From: Siderastrea radians | Taxonomy: Eukaryota > Cnidaria > Anthozoa > Scleractinia > Rhizangiidae | Direction: 5' to 3' | NCBI GenBank assembly: GCA_964017195.1 | Contig: OZ024898.1 | Coordinates: 17,786,475 to 17,850,474, forward strand | Length of the DNA stretch: 64,000 nucleotides | Shown: piece after piece, positions 49,301 through 58,634 of the stretch | Numbering within the stretch: position 1 is the stretch's first letter | Layout: every line of letters begins with the position of its first letter | Notes under the pieces: generated by a model | What the model was told of the DNA's origin: nothing | Databases searched by the model: none | Seen by the model: the letters and a program-made list of their open reading frames with translations, nothing else | Translations under genes and position numbers: made by a program

Positions 49301-49646
49301 TGCTATTGTTCTCTGGTTTTCAGAGGGGATTAAAGGACAAGGCGTACATGGAAACACTTCCAAAGCATTTCTCTTTTCCCTTCGAAATAAAGAAGAGCTT
49401 GGGCCCTTCAAGAGCATGGTTAGAGAACCTTCAAAGGCAATTTTCAATCAGAAATATGTGGGGCCAACATTTGGAAGGGATGACATCCGCATTGACAGAT
49501 ACCGGTCCGGTGCGAAATCTTCTTCTGGGTACACACACTTTGGTCGCTCCTACTCCGTACCAGAAAGTGTAAACAACAGCAAAACTGTCCTGGCTGGAAC
49601 TCACGACTTTGAGGCTGATGAGGTGGAGGTATTTTATCTCGACTGA
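34315..49646 (+). CDS. Secreted PAN-EGF-cbEGF-cbEGF-trefoil-TLDc protein, eight exons
   Basis: Exons 34315-34393, 35715-35977, 40283-40398, 40583-40705, 44032-44157, 46581-46730, 47732-47962 and 49324-49646 encode about 469 residues: signal peptide (1 to about 22), PAN/apple (about 28-114), EGF (115-152), two calcium-binding EGF (about 153-236), trefoil (237-286) and TLDc (287-469). All splice sites are GT-AG. Phases agree except at exon 3 to 4, where one extra base produces a TGA. TLDc is best known from intracellular oxidation-resistance proteins; here it follows a signal peptide and Cys-rich extracellular modules, so the product is probably secreted or matrix-bound. Similar combinations occur in cnidarians, from memory. 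It could be a pseudogene if the phase conflict is real. Confidence 0.88.
35715..35977 (+). CDS. Gene 2 exon 2: PAN/apple domain
   Basis: The exon encodes [47 protein letters not shown] and [12 protein letters not shown], with five Cys in PAN/apple spacing. The donor is GTAAGA at 35978, phase 0. The frame remains open to 36163 beyond the donor, but the Cys-free extension is not PAN-like. Confidence 0.88.
36690..36790 (-). repeat. tRNA-like SINE fragment
   Basis: The minus strand reads TTTGGCTCAGTGGTGAGAGA (box A-like) and, about 40 bases on, AGAATTCGAATCC (box B-like). No proper acceptor stem is formed. Located in gene 2 intron 2. Confidence 0.55.
37379..37481. repeat. Near-perfect 49-bp-arm hairpin with nested palindromes
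   Basis: Arms 37379-37427 (ACAATTATTCGCCTCAGG...) and 37433-37481 are reverse complements separated by 5 bp. Each arm contains its own palindrome around AATATTGGCGAATATT. A MITE-like foldback in gene 2 intron 2. Confidence 0.92.
38117..38264. mobile_element. Mariner/pogo-type MITE, 148 bp
   Basis: TA flanks both sides (38115-38116, 38265-38266). The ends are CAGTGGAACCTCTATATAAC and, reversed, CTGTGGAACCTCGATTTAAC, matching the TIRs common to pogo/Tigger-like MITEs. TATAACGAAC repeats lie inside. Confidence 0.88.
38300..40050. repeat. Two [19 protein letters not shown] clusters
   Basis: At 38320-38415 and 39925-40035 the motif TCTCCCTA(C/T)-TTTTTT followed by GGCC or CGTCC recurs three to four times in the same orientation. 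The sequence between (38420-39920) is not recognised. These may be the two ends, or two copies, of one repeat family in gene 2 intron 2. Confidence 0.5.
40283..40398 (+). CDS. Gene 2 exon 3: EGF domain
   Basis: [34 protein letters not shown]: six Cys in EGF spacing. The exon starts in phase 0, as required by exon 2. Read to its GTAAGA donor it ends in two bases (TG), while exon 4 needs one, so the junction would give TGA. Confidence 0.9.
40583..40705 (+). CDS. Gene 2 exon 4: calcium-binding EGF 1
   Basis: [18 protein letters not shown] and [19 protein letters not shown]. The DxDEC start and the N...Y/F hydroxylation-type and calcium-ligand positions are present. Symmetric 1-1 phase exon. Confidence 0.93.
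41190..41410 (-). repeat. tRNA-derived SINE-like repeat
   Basis: The minus strand has TAGCTTGGGTGGTTAGAGCA (box A) and GGTGACGAGTTCAAATCCCG (box B) at 41215-41280. It is followed on the plus strand by two inverted copies of an ATATATGATTTATCATATAT-like palindrome (41322-41400). Related to the repeat at 8036-8420. Confidence 0.7.
41722..42700 (-). mobile_element. Penelope-like element, inverted left copy (broken)
   Basis: The minus strand encodes the same C-terminal protein as the right copy but with several frame breaks: [38 protein letters not shown] (GIY-YIG with CEC), then frameshifts. It is the reverse complement of about 42860-43853 with few mismatches. It sits in the intron between the two cbEGF exons. 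Confidence 0.9.
41771..41815 (-). ncRNA. Hammerhead ribozyme motif of left Penelope-like copy
   Basis: On the minus strand: ATCGC - CTGACTA - A - GACT...AGTC - GAAAC - GTC - GCGAT. Stems I and II pair perfectly and the cleavage triplet is GTC, but the CTGATGA core box has become CTGACTA, which should reduce or abolish activity. Confidence 0.7.
42750..43853 (+). mobile_element. Penelope-like element, right copy with open C-terminal frame
   Basis: The 329-codon frame 42750-43739 covers the end of the RT ([36 protein letters not shown]), a linker, and a GIY-YIG nuclease ([20 protein letters not shown], then [10 protein letters not shown] and the NETGH segment). The catalytic RT palm is missing, so this is a 5'-truncated copy. 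The first codons come from the SINE-like spacer (42730-42780), so the true start is not here. A hammerhead motif lies 3' of the frame. Confidence 0.92.
43752..43796 (+). ncRNA. Hammerhead ribozyme motif of right Penelope-like copy
   Basis: ATCGC - CTGATGA - A - GACT...AGTT - GAAAC - GTT - GCGAT. Stem I (ATCGC with GCGAT) and stem II (GACT with AGTT) can form around the hammerhead core. Penelope-like elements are known to carry minimal hammerheads of this kind. The cleavage triplet is GTT here rather than GTC. Confidence 0.75.
44032..44157 (+). CDS. Gene 2 exon 5: calcium-binding EGF 2
   Basis: [18 protein letters not shown] and [19 protein letters not shown], a paralogue of the previous exon and also 1-1 phase, indicating exon duplication within the gene. 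About 3.3 kb of repeat-filled intron now separates them. Confidence 0.93.
44175..44675. mobile_element. MITE with 35-bp inverted termini
   Basis: GTAGTATAGTATGCATGTTT at 44175 is mirrored by AAACATGCATACTATACTAC ending at 44675; the match extends inward through (A/C)GACCCCTTTTTGG. About 500 bp, no coding content. It begins 17 bp after the donor of the cbEGF 2 exon. Confidence 0.85.
45160..46560. other. Gene 2 intron sequence, no element recognised
   Basis: Several short overlapping frames only (for example on the minus strand 44809-45150 and on the plus strand 45491-45748). No terminal repeats or protein motifs were found. Confidence 0.5.
46581..46730 (+). CDS. Gene 2 exon 6: trefoil (P-type) domain
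   Basis: [20 protein letters not shown] and [15 protein letters not shown], then PYCFYGR: six Cys with the CGxPGI and GCC signature of trefoil domains, which form compact protease-resistant three-loop modules. Phase 1-1. Confidence 0.93.
47230..47660. repeat. Degenerate minisatellite, roughly 80-90-bp units
   Basis: GAGAGGTGTCC(G/A)TCTTAG(A/T)GAGAG-type starts recur near 47273, 47348, 47427, 47515 and 47598, with TACAGCA(A)GGGAC and TGTCCGTAG between. About five diverged units end about 70 bp before the TLDc exon acceptor. Confidence 0.75.
47732..47962 (+). CDS. Gene 2 exon 7: TLDc, N-terminal half
   Basis: [51 protein letters not shown] and [11 protein letters not shown] match the LCYR, FH..CD, TVTII and FGG(Y/F)TD.(S/P)W motifs of TLDc. 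Donor GTGAGT, phase 1. Confidence 0.92.
47963..49323. other. Last intron of gene 2
   Basis: No gene or clear mobile element. The frames at 48217-48432 and 48492-48716 (minus) are short and unrecognised. Confidence 0.5.
49324..49646 (+). CDS. Gene 2 exon 8: TLDc, C-terminal half and stop
   Basis: [40 protein letters not shown] and [17 protein letters not shown] complete the TLDc fold (AFLFSL, FG...DI.I, F...E.EV(F/Y)). TGA stop at 49644-49646. Confidence 0.92.
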
Positions 49647-49943
49647 CTGTAAACAACAAGAAAATCACGTGTTCAGAATCTATTTTCTTTCCTTGGCAAA
49701 CTGTTTTGTTTATGGGAACGGCGCAAATTAGAATTCAGCAGAGATGACCGGTGATACACTTATTTTAGAGATAAACGCGCTAAGCCGTTTACGTTGGAAT
49801 GACAGGGAAAGCCATGAGTGCTCAGGATCGAGACGAGTGGAAGGAGACTGAAGATGCCCCATGCTTTACTTAGAAGTGAAGTACGGTAGTCCTGCTCTAC
49901 CATTAACTGTTGTCTGCTATCAAAATTTACACTTCCAGTTGCA

Positions 49944-50193
49944 ATAGGCCGTTTTAATCGGGTGCTCAATGCTCTGGCCTTTGAATATAAGCGAGGCTGA
50001 AGGTGACCTTGTTTTGTTACAAACCTTCCTGCTTTTTATATGTATATGAATATGATCACAGGCTTTTTAGCATGAGAATGTCGTGATTTGCAAATGAAAG
50101 GCAGGGAGGTTTGCAACTAAACAAGGTCACCTTCAGCCTCGCTTCTATCCAAAGGCCGGGGCACTGAGCACATAACTGTAAAATGGCCTTTTA
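49944..50193. mobile_element. Foldback MITE, arms about 90 bp
   Basis: Arm 49944-50035 (containing GCGAGGCTGAAGGTGACCTT) is the imperfect reverse complement of 50098-50193 (AAGGTCACCTTCAGCCTCGC). Outer parts pair TAGGCCGTTTTAA-like with its reverse, although the last few bases diverge. The 60-bp centre is A+T-rich. Confidence 0.88.
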
Positions 50194-52246
50194 ACTGAGA
50201 CACTGATTACGTTGCACACGGTTTAAGGTCTCATTTACAGATCGAGAGCGCAAAAATTATGACTTTCATTGGTTTTTAGAGGACCTCGATCAATCTGCCA
50301 TTTTTAACGAGCAAAAACATTGATGTTAAGCTCGCTTGTCATTTTTCACAAAACATCGCTTTGATGGTAGAATAATACTTCTCGCTAAACAAGGAATTGT
50401 ACAGCTTGATGATGATAACAATATTGTTATTTTGTTGGACTGGTGTTGACAGGCCATATCGCAAATTTACCTGCAAACAAAAGCTTTTCTATCATTCAGA
50501 TACTAACTGTGTATATTACAGTTCAGGACTTAATGTAGGAATGGAACAAAATGGGATATATTGCTTAAAGATGAACTTTGTAGTGTAGTTACAATCCTAT
50601 TTCCAAAACTACCCAGAGTAAAAAGTCTATGCCGGAATTTGTTCACATGAAAATTACCTTAAATACTGCTCCAGGCCACCCACCTCTTTAAAACGTACCT
50701 TCCTAGAGGCTCGATGATATTATTACTAGATATATAGCAGTGGTGCAGGTATATTTTACATTTAGGTTGTATCTAGTATTTACTTTTGTAAAGCGTGACT
50801 ACAGTACCCTGTACCACTTAGAAAATAAAAGCCAGTCTCATCGCAGAACACAAATACAGAATCCTTCTTGTGGGCTATTTCTCTCTGTGGTTTCTGCATT
50901 GTGATTGGTGTCTAAAAGACTTCTGTTACAGTAATGGCTGAGTAAGGGTGCCTTCTCACGACAAGCTGAAGTTTGCATCAGACTTTTGCTGGTAAACTCA
51001 AGATGGTATGGTAACTTTCTTAATCGTTTCACGATCTGGATCGCGACGTTGCGAACGCTTACTGCTGGTGGGCAGTGGAGTCGACTGTTTATACCAGTTC
51101 GCTTTTTTTTAAACTTTCTTGTTCTGGCAAACTCGCATTTGACTAAGGAATCTGAAAACAATCTTTTGAAAAGTCGTGCACATAGCAAATGTGAACCCGC
51201 TTGTATTTTAAACATGCAAATTTAACTGAACATATTGAACACGCTGTTAGCTTTGGACTACAAAGTCATAGAGAGCTGAGCAGAGGGTAGAATTTACAAG
51301 AACCACCACAAGTGTCTGTGTAATAAAAGCGGTATGTGTGTAGTGTCCGGAAGAATATTAAAGTTCGACTGTATTTAGCTGAGAAATAAACATAACAAAC
51401 ACTAACTAGTAAGTAAAAATGTAAAAACAAATAAACTACCGTATTGTTTACTCTCAATTATAATGGCTTACCAAGTTTATGTAGCAGTTGGTCAACTTAT
51501 ATCTACGTAACATCGACAACTGTACATACCGCTGGCATGCTCAGTATACCTCCATACTGTGCGCCCGGATTGTGCGTAAATCATTTTACAGAAAAGGACC
51601 TGGACGAGCTGTTTAGATGAACTGAGGCCAGGGAAAAAAAGCCGGTTTATGAAGATAAATTTTTTTAAATAGAACACCGCTTTTACACATTTTTACTTCT
51701 TAAAAGAAGTAAAACTGTTTCAAACTGATCTAACTTTCGAGTTATAAAATACTTCCAAAATACTACAAGTATAGTACAAATATTTTTCTTATATGAAAAC
51801 GGCGTTAATCCGACAACCTCGTCAGTGCTAATTGAAGATCGTTCACCACATCACACAAATTCGAGTTAAAATTCAAACAAAATTCAACCAACGACCATCT
51901 TCTTTGTCCCAAACCTAATTTTTTTTTGCGAATTTACCTCGCTAATACAACCATTAAATGACAAATAAAATGTCAAATAAACCAAAATTTCGACATTTTT
52001 TCTTTCAATCCAATTTCCTTGTTATGTGTTGATTAAGTATCAAATAAACACATTCTGAAGTTTCAAGTCAATTGGACTTAGGATCGCAGAGATAATGAAC
52101 GTGAAAAGTGCTACTTTTTGGCCTTCGTTATCGTAGAGTGGTCGGGAAAGTTGTCGGTAAATTGTCGGAAATAACACTAGTGACGTCACTGTTGGCGAGC
52201 TGGAAAATTGTGGGGATTCAAAGTGTGAGTACTTGAGCGGAAAATC
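50194..52246. other. Intergenic, no gene recognised
   Basis: Short frames only. AAAATAAAAGCC near 50824 could be a polyadenylation signal for gene 2, about 1.2 kb after its stop, but nothing links them directly. Confidence 0.45.
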
Positions 52247-52640
52247 ATGGTGTTTTGTGCTGCTATAAGAGTAAAGTAAGTAATTTCAAGTTTCCAGAAG
52301 ATCCAAAACTGCCTCATGAATGGCTCAAAGAATGAAAGGAGCCTGATCGTTTCAACCTACAAAACATTCACGCGTCTGTGCAGACCAGTTTACACCATAG
52401 GTAAACAAAGCGATTCGATCGAATAATTCGTGGTTTTCCATGGAAAATACCTAAAAATCCAAATAAAGTTTGAAAAACCTTACCTGTTATGTGTTTGCTG
52501 TGTTTTTACCGGTTTTCCAAGCTTCTGGAGGTCGTTTTGAGCGATAAGTTACAGTGGTATAAGCCATCCATGTCCGCCGAAGAACGGAACAACTTCACAC
52601 GGGAAATATTCCAGTTGCGTTTTCAGCATTTGCACAACGT
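52247..52640 (+). pseudogene. THAP-domain remnant
   Basis: MVFCAAI at 52247 (the THAP start M-x-x-C-x-A), then in a shifted frame NFKFPEDPKLPHEWLKE, a TGA, and EPDRFNLQNIHASV to about 52400, matching the FxFP and W(L)xxxxR...N.....VCS(D/E)HF part of THAP zinc fingers. The expected Cys-x-x-His is read as Q-T-S-L-H. A further piece near 52575-52640 (TGNIPVAFSAFAQRRKL) resembles the domain end. THAP domains bind DNA and occur in P-element-type transposases; this copy is dead. Confidence 0.7.
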
Positions 52641-54070
52641 AGGAAGTTAGAGGTAAGAATTTTGCATTTTGTTTAATATATCTATGACTTGCTTGTATCT
52701 TCAGATGGTTGTTCGCTCATTCAGTTAGTTTATTTGAGAATTATGTCATAGCAGTAACCAAGCATTAACATGCCATAACCTCGGGTTTTTGGCGCATAAA
52801 TAAGGCTACAAGATTGTATTTTCAATCGTTATACATGTATGTCGAGTTTACAACCGTAAATTTCGAGCTCTGGATATTATTTAACACACTAACACGTTAT
52901 CGCTTTCATACAGCGGCTGCAGGCCCCTCCTAAGCCTCTCACAAGCCAACACTCAAGACAACCAAAAAGTTTTAACGCAACAAAACCCCAGATTTAATAA
53001 TCTGGCCTAATTGCTAAGTGTTGCGGCTTTTCACTGGCAAGCAGGTGCTCCAGGCTGCTAAATGTTCAAGCTTTTTAGGTGAGGCAGAAACGACATCATA
53101 TCAAGATGAGCATGCCCCTAGTTTATGACAGGTATATCACTTAATATAATTATGGGGTCCACCCTTCGTACAGTTGCTATCTAAGTACTCCTAGGAGGGG
53201 GGAATGGTGGACCCATAAAAATTGAAGGGAATTGATCGTTGAAATTTTTGAAACAAAAAAAACAGAAACTTCTTTTGTGGGTGTCGCATATGTTCATTGT
53301 TACTCCAAGAAGTCAGGGTCCAAAATAGCAGCCGGCTGCCGGTGACAGCCGGCACCTTGGCCACCCTTGTCGGCGATTTTTCACCCAAGAATAGAACAAA
53401 ATGACATCCCATCCCTTGATCGGCAAAATCAACGTCCCTGGAACGTAACAGTAAGCGTTTCATATCAGGAAGTAATGCAGCCATGAAACACTTACACACA
53501 AATTAAAAGTAAATGTGATAGGCAGGACACGGGGTAGCAGTGCCGCAGCAATTCAGCCATCTTTTAGGAACGGGGAATTTTCATTTACGATTTCTTTGTT
53601 ACCAATGCATCGTGGATCCTGTTCCACTTAGCACCTTGTCGCTTTTTTCGTGTGGTTTCGCCTTTTCGTCCAATTTAATTTGCTGGAGACCAAAGGAAAT
53701 GTACAGTCGTGCTGAAAATCAGTGTCACTGTTAAGTTGCGGCATTTATAATTTTCAAAGGCCTGATCTAATTTGTGAAATGCCAGCAAGCGACCCCGCCA
53801 ATCCGCCGTTGACGAAAATTCCATGCTCAAGAGAAAAATCGAGCAGTTTAATAGAAACGTCGATAGTTAAACTTCAGGCCCACACAGAAAAGGGCACATG
53901 CCCAAGAGATTTGCGCTATGTCGCAAAAGCAAATTAAACATCATAAAGAGAGAAGCCCAGCGAAAATTTGTAGGCCCACCGACCAAGTTTCATTATCGCC
54001 GCGTTGAATGCAACAATGATAAGTTGCGAAGAGCAAAATCTGATAAATGTAGGTCAAAGAGAAACACATC
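52641..54070. other. Intergenic, no gene recognised
   Basis: A minus-strand frame of 102 codons (53191-53499) contains no motif I know. A+T-rich elsewhere. Confidence 0.45.
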
Positions 54071-54132
54071 AACCTCGTTTCCAGGGTCTCTCTGACAAGG
54101 GAGGCAGAGAAGAGAGACCCTGGGAACGAGGT
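54071..54132. repeat. Short hairpin, about 22-bp arms
   Basis: CCTCGTTTCCAGGGTCTCTC (54074) and GAGAGACCCTGGGAACGAGG (ending 54132) pair with one mismatch around a short loop. Confidence 0.9.
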
Positions 54133-54179
54133 CACATGCTCAGTTAAACAGTAGTACAAAATTACTAATGTTCTACACT

Positions 54180-55290
54180 CTTCTTTCACTTGAGTGGAAA
54201 AGATACATCCATGATATATTCTCGATGTGCAATGTTAACAAAAAAGAGATAGAAGAGTTCACTGTCCTAGCAAACAGACACCACCCGACCCAATTAGAAT
54301 TACTGGGCTGAAATCTCAGGCAAAGAAATAAACTTCCTGGATACCTCTCTTTTCAAAGGCGAAAGATTTAACAAGCAAGCAATCCTTGATATCCGCACAC
54401 ATTTTAAACCGACGGAAACTTTCTAGTACACTCACTTCTCTTCCTGCCACCCTCCAGGGGTTAGAAAAGGGATTATCAAAGGTGAAGCACTACGTCTTCT
54501 TAGAACAAGCTTTTCAGCGAAATCTTTCGTTGAGAATATCACCCAATTCAAAACACGCCTCCGTGCGAGAGACTACCCCAAAAGTCTAGAAGAAAGAATA
54601 ACGTCCGAAGTCAAATTCAGTGAAAGGAAGTCGGCACTTCAACAAAGAGAGACAGTGCGGAAAAAATCTGCCTTTCGTAACAACGTACCACCCAGCTGTG
54701 CCTAATTTTAAGAACATCCTTATGAGCAAATGGCACTTAATTAAAAATCAACCATTGCTAAGAAATATACAAACACATTAGCACGAGCACATGAGCCGCA
54801 TTGGCCTGTCAACACATTATTCCATGGTTTACTTGGGATAGGTGCTTGTTCATTCTTTTTGACAGCCGGCTAAAAATCAGCCTTGAGAAAAAAGCCGTCA
54901 AATTCAGGTTGAAAGCTCTGATTTTGTTTTGAACTTTGGGTAATTAATCAGTAAAGGGATTAAATAAATATGTCAACTACAAAAAATATAAATATATATT
55001 AAATGAATAAACAGGTTAGCTAACCAGTAACAACAGTAGAGAAACTACATTAACTTAATAATGAAATCACTTTTGATTTGTTTAAGCTAAAATTTTAGAG
55101 TTTGTTTTTGCTTTTAACTATATGTTAAAATGTTATATGTTATATGTTGCACTGGTAGTACAACTGATTGTACACCAAATACTTGTTAAACCATTAAAGA
55201 TGATGAGTTCCGCTCAGGTTGTCGAAACGTCAGTCAATGTCACCTCAAACAGTCCGGCCTCCTGAGGACTACACTCACCGGGACGATCAC
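54180..55290 (+). mobile_element. Degenerate Penelope-like element (RT end and 3' tail)
   Basis: Plus-strand frames read LEWKRYIHDIFSMCNVNKKE (catalytic box decayed from YIDD to YIHD), FTVLANRHHPTQLEL, KEINFLDTSLFKGERFNKQA, DIRTHFKPTETF, SCHPPGVRKGIIKGEALRLL and ARDYPKSLEERITSEVKF, matching the RT of Penelope-like elements. The GIY-YIG part is absent. Near 55200-55235 the TGATGAG...GTCGAAACGTC hammerhead-like tail is kept. Confidence 0.88.
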
Positions 55291-55421
55291 AATTTATTTA
55301 ATTATGAAAGCGCATAAGGTTGCTAAGAACTTTATAAGGTATACTGTTTATGTAATCATGACCATTCATGTAATATGGGTTTTTGTAATTTTCATTTCAT
55401 TATTGTTCCTTGATCTTTAAC

Positions 55422-57362
55422 GGGTGTCTGTAAAACCCGGAACACACCCGGAACACCCCGGAACACCTCGGAACACCCCGGAACACCCCCGGAACACCCC
55501 GGAACACCACCGGAACAGCCCGGAACAGCCCGGAACAGCCCGGAACAACCCCGGAACACCCCTGGAACATCCCATAATACCCCCGAACATCCCATAATGC
55601 CCCGGAATACCCTCAATACAGCCAGGAACACTCTTGAGCACCAAAAATTCTGGTCAGCGGTCAGACCGCTCACGCATAGACTGACCCGAGGACCTCCGAA
55701 GATTAACGAAGATTTCCGAATTTTTCCGAAGACCTTTGCGGATCACCCGAAGACAAAATGACAAAAATAAAATAAAAAATAACATTGGTGTCCTTTAGAT
55801 CGACAAAGATTTGATTTTGAATATTTCATTATAACTCTCGACAAACCGATGCGACGTCTATAAGTAAAATTCTGGGGGTGGGCATCCCGAATAATAATTC
55901 AATTCACCATATAACACGTCACGGTCGCGATAACTTACTCTTGGGCATTGCGTGACAGATTTTGCACGCAAAACAAAACAGATTTTGCAGGCTGTTAAAC
56001 GTCTATAGGATTTCCTTTTCAATTTATGTAGCTAGTACTACCGCATTTTCTCAATAAGTGCCCCACTTGCTGTTATGGTACGAACTGGGCAAAGAAACAC
56101 CGCCGCTCCTTCTAAAGACCAATTAGAAAAATGTTTGAATAGTTTTGAGAAGTCAGTTGTAACTCAAGGTTTATCGCAACGTATAAAGTTGGCTTATTGA
56201 GGGAGCACACGAACTTTGCAAAGTTCAAGGAAATCTGATATGTACTCTCATCATTGATATTTTCCTTTTTTCGTTTACTGAATTTTTCTCTTAAAGTCTA
56301 ACTAGATCTTGTGAAAGTAAATAAAATACTTGTTCCTTTTCTCGCTATAAGAGTGTAAACTCGTTCGATCCTTTTGCTCCCGGGTTACGTTGTGACATCC
56401 TACATTACAGACATTATAAGCCCTCGGATACCTCTACAAAATTATAGTGAGTACTTTTTTGCAGGCGCACATTTCTCCTACTCATTTATCTTCCGAGCTA
56501 CGCTCTTTTGTTAACCGAAAATGTATGCAGGCCTAACTGCAAAAACGTTGTCATTCAAATATGACAAGAGAAAGCTGCAAGATGGGAATTTATTAGACAT
56601 GGAAAAACGTTCTCGGATTTTAACATTCCTGAAGCACTCATGCACTACTGTATGATACTTCAAATTAATATGAACTGAGGTTTTTTTAAATGAGGTGTAT
56701 ATATTCACTGTATATTAGCGTAACGAACCGGCGGCCAAACATTTCCATGCACCTGTGGAAATAAAACGATGACGATCGTGTGACCTCGGAATAATGACCT
56801 TATAGCATTGCGTGACACTGTATCATTTGGCTTTGTTATGTCCTTGAGGTCACACCTGTTTTTTGAACGTGATAATGCAAACCTCGCACGAGAAAAATCA
56901 CTGCAGAATTAACAGTTCAACTGTCACATTTTCATATCACTGAAAATCGTAAGTTATTGATATGAAGGTCACGCGCATGATATATTTTTCCCATTAATTA
57001 TTTATAATGATTTTTTCGCTGTTCTTAAAAGCTTCGAAAATATTCCAAGCATTCTTGAAATGCTCGGAAATCTCAGGGTGATCCGCAAAAGTCTTATGAA
57101 GAATTGGGAATCTTCAGAGGTCTTCGGCTTAGTCAATTCGTGAGCAGTCTGACCGCTGACCACTATTTTTTGTGTTCCGGGGGTGTTCCTTGCTGTTTCG
57201 AGGGTGTTCCGGGGTATTATGGGATGTTCCAGGGGTGTTCCGGGGTTGTTCCGGGCTGTTCCGGGGTGTTCCGGGGGTGTTCCGGGGATGTTCCGGGGTG
57301 TTCCGGGGGTGTTCCGGGGTGTTCCGGGGTGTTCCGGGGTGTTCCGGGTTTTACAGACACCC
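55422..57362. mobile_element. Non-autonomous DNA transposon with arrayed inverted termini and 9-bp duplication
   Basis: ATCTTTAAC at 55413-55421 and 57363-57371 is a perfect 9-bp target duplication. The element starts GGGTGTCTGTAAAACCCGG and ends with its reverse complement. Each terminus then has about 15 tandem GGAACA(C/G)CCC-type units (55438-55635, 57178-57350), followed by a further inverted section (GGTCAGCGGTCAGAC, GAAGA, GCGGATCACCC), making TIRs of roughly 330 bp. The 1.27-kb centre has no recognisable gene. A 9-bp duplication with long complex TIRs fits Mutator-like (MULE) elements best. Confidence 0.88.
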
Positions 57363-57489
57363 ATCTTTAACTACTTTTACGTCACCTTTTGTCAAATATC
57401 TTTAGTTAGTATTTAGCACACAACCCAGCCATAAGCATTGCAGCATTTTTGATTCTCATCATGTATCAATGAAGGAACTTATCTCAGGA

Positions 57490-57800
57490 ACACAATTTAA
57501 GGGCTATTCATTTTCGGACCAAAATACGTAATTTTCCCTGGGCCACTTGTCCCCTGGTCTCAGAGGTTTTTCTTTATCTTTTCCCAAACAAAATTCAACC
57601 ACAAAGCAGCTCTCAGTGTACTCACAGACCAAACATGTAATTTTCCCTACCCATCTTGAGAACAAGATGTGCAATTTTTCCTACCCATTTTCAGAACTGA
57701 CAAGACATAACTGTCACCCCCGAATCAATTACCATTTTCAGACCTGACTCAAGTCAACAACCATTTTCAGACCAAACTGGCTCTAAAACCATACCCATTT
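57490..57800. repeat. Short interspersed motif array
   Basis: CCATTTTCAGACC-type and GTAATTTTCCCT-type motifs recur irregularly (57525, 57638, 57675, 57732, 57760). A degenerate low-copy tandem repeat. Confidence 0.6.
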
Positions 57801-57999
57801 GAATTGCACCAATCTATACATGGAGTTTGTTCTCTGCCGCACCCCCCCCCCCAAAAAAAAGCCCAAAGCAAAATACATTCATATTTACGCACTCCGGCCT
57901 TCATTTTCAATATACTGATTAAAATCTGTCTCAGTAACAGCTGGATTTTTGCTCAAAGAGGTAAAATTCTCTTCATCTGTCTGTAGGACATAGCAGGTG

Positions 58000-58634
58000 G
58001 TATCGTTTCATAGGATTTGGGGATTGCACAACAGCAAACACTTTCTTGCCCAGTTTGCATTGGTACACACCTGCCAAAATTTAAATGCACCTTTAAATTC
58101 TGAGCCCAAGATTGTATACGTGCAAAACAACAAACAAACACAGTCACTAGTAACACTTTGCCATGAAGACAGATACATTCAACAAGATTCTGACAACAGG
58201 AACTGTAACCTTTGGTTTTGCCTATGTTCACAATTTGAGCTGGATTTCCTGTCGCTGTTGCGGCGAGGATGAAAACCGTACTTACGCAGGAAGCCAGGAA
58301 CTATTATTGATGCATGTATAAGAAGCTTTGCTTTACTCTAGTCAGTCTAGTTAGTAAGGCATAACAACAAACATCGATAAGTGGTAACGCTTTTATTAAC
58401 AATTCTACGGCAAACTTTTACAGTGTAATGAATAAATAAGTTTAAACGCTCGCCAGTAAACTTTACCAATACTTTCGAAGCCATTGCTGTCGGTCGAATA
58501 TCATCTGAGATTTTGCAGTCCGATTCTGTGGCAATTAGCTCAAACCGGTACGGCTCTACGTTAAATGCCACAGGTTTGAGCTCCTCGGCCATTTTCAACA
58601 CAAGGAAAACGGGTGAAAACAGAGAATTTTCCAA
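58000..58634 (-). pseudogene. Remnant resembling P2X7-tail-like Cys-rich protein
   Basis: The minus-strand frame from 58592 reads MAEELKPVAFNVEPYRFELI and ATESDCKISDDIRP, like the acidic EPYxFEP start of a cnidarian gene family. About 440 bp further on (58070-58010) comes FGRCVPMQTGQESVCCCAIP, a CxxM.T..E..CC pattern seen in the Cys-rich domain of P2X7 intracellular tails. A splice between them is plausible. The frame then stops and no further domain is visible, so it is probably a fragment. The family assignment is from memory. Confidence 0.5.

Noticed and set aside
53191..53499. 102-codon minus-strand frame
   Set aside because: No domain, no splice partners and no similarity I recognise; left unassigned.
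55392..57416. Gly/Val/Cys-rich repeat proteins (GVPGCSG type)
   Set aside because: They are read-through of the GGAACACC arrays in transposon termini, open in several frames at once.
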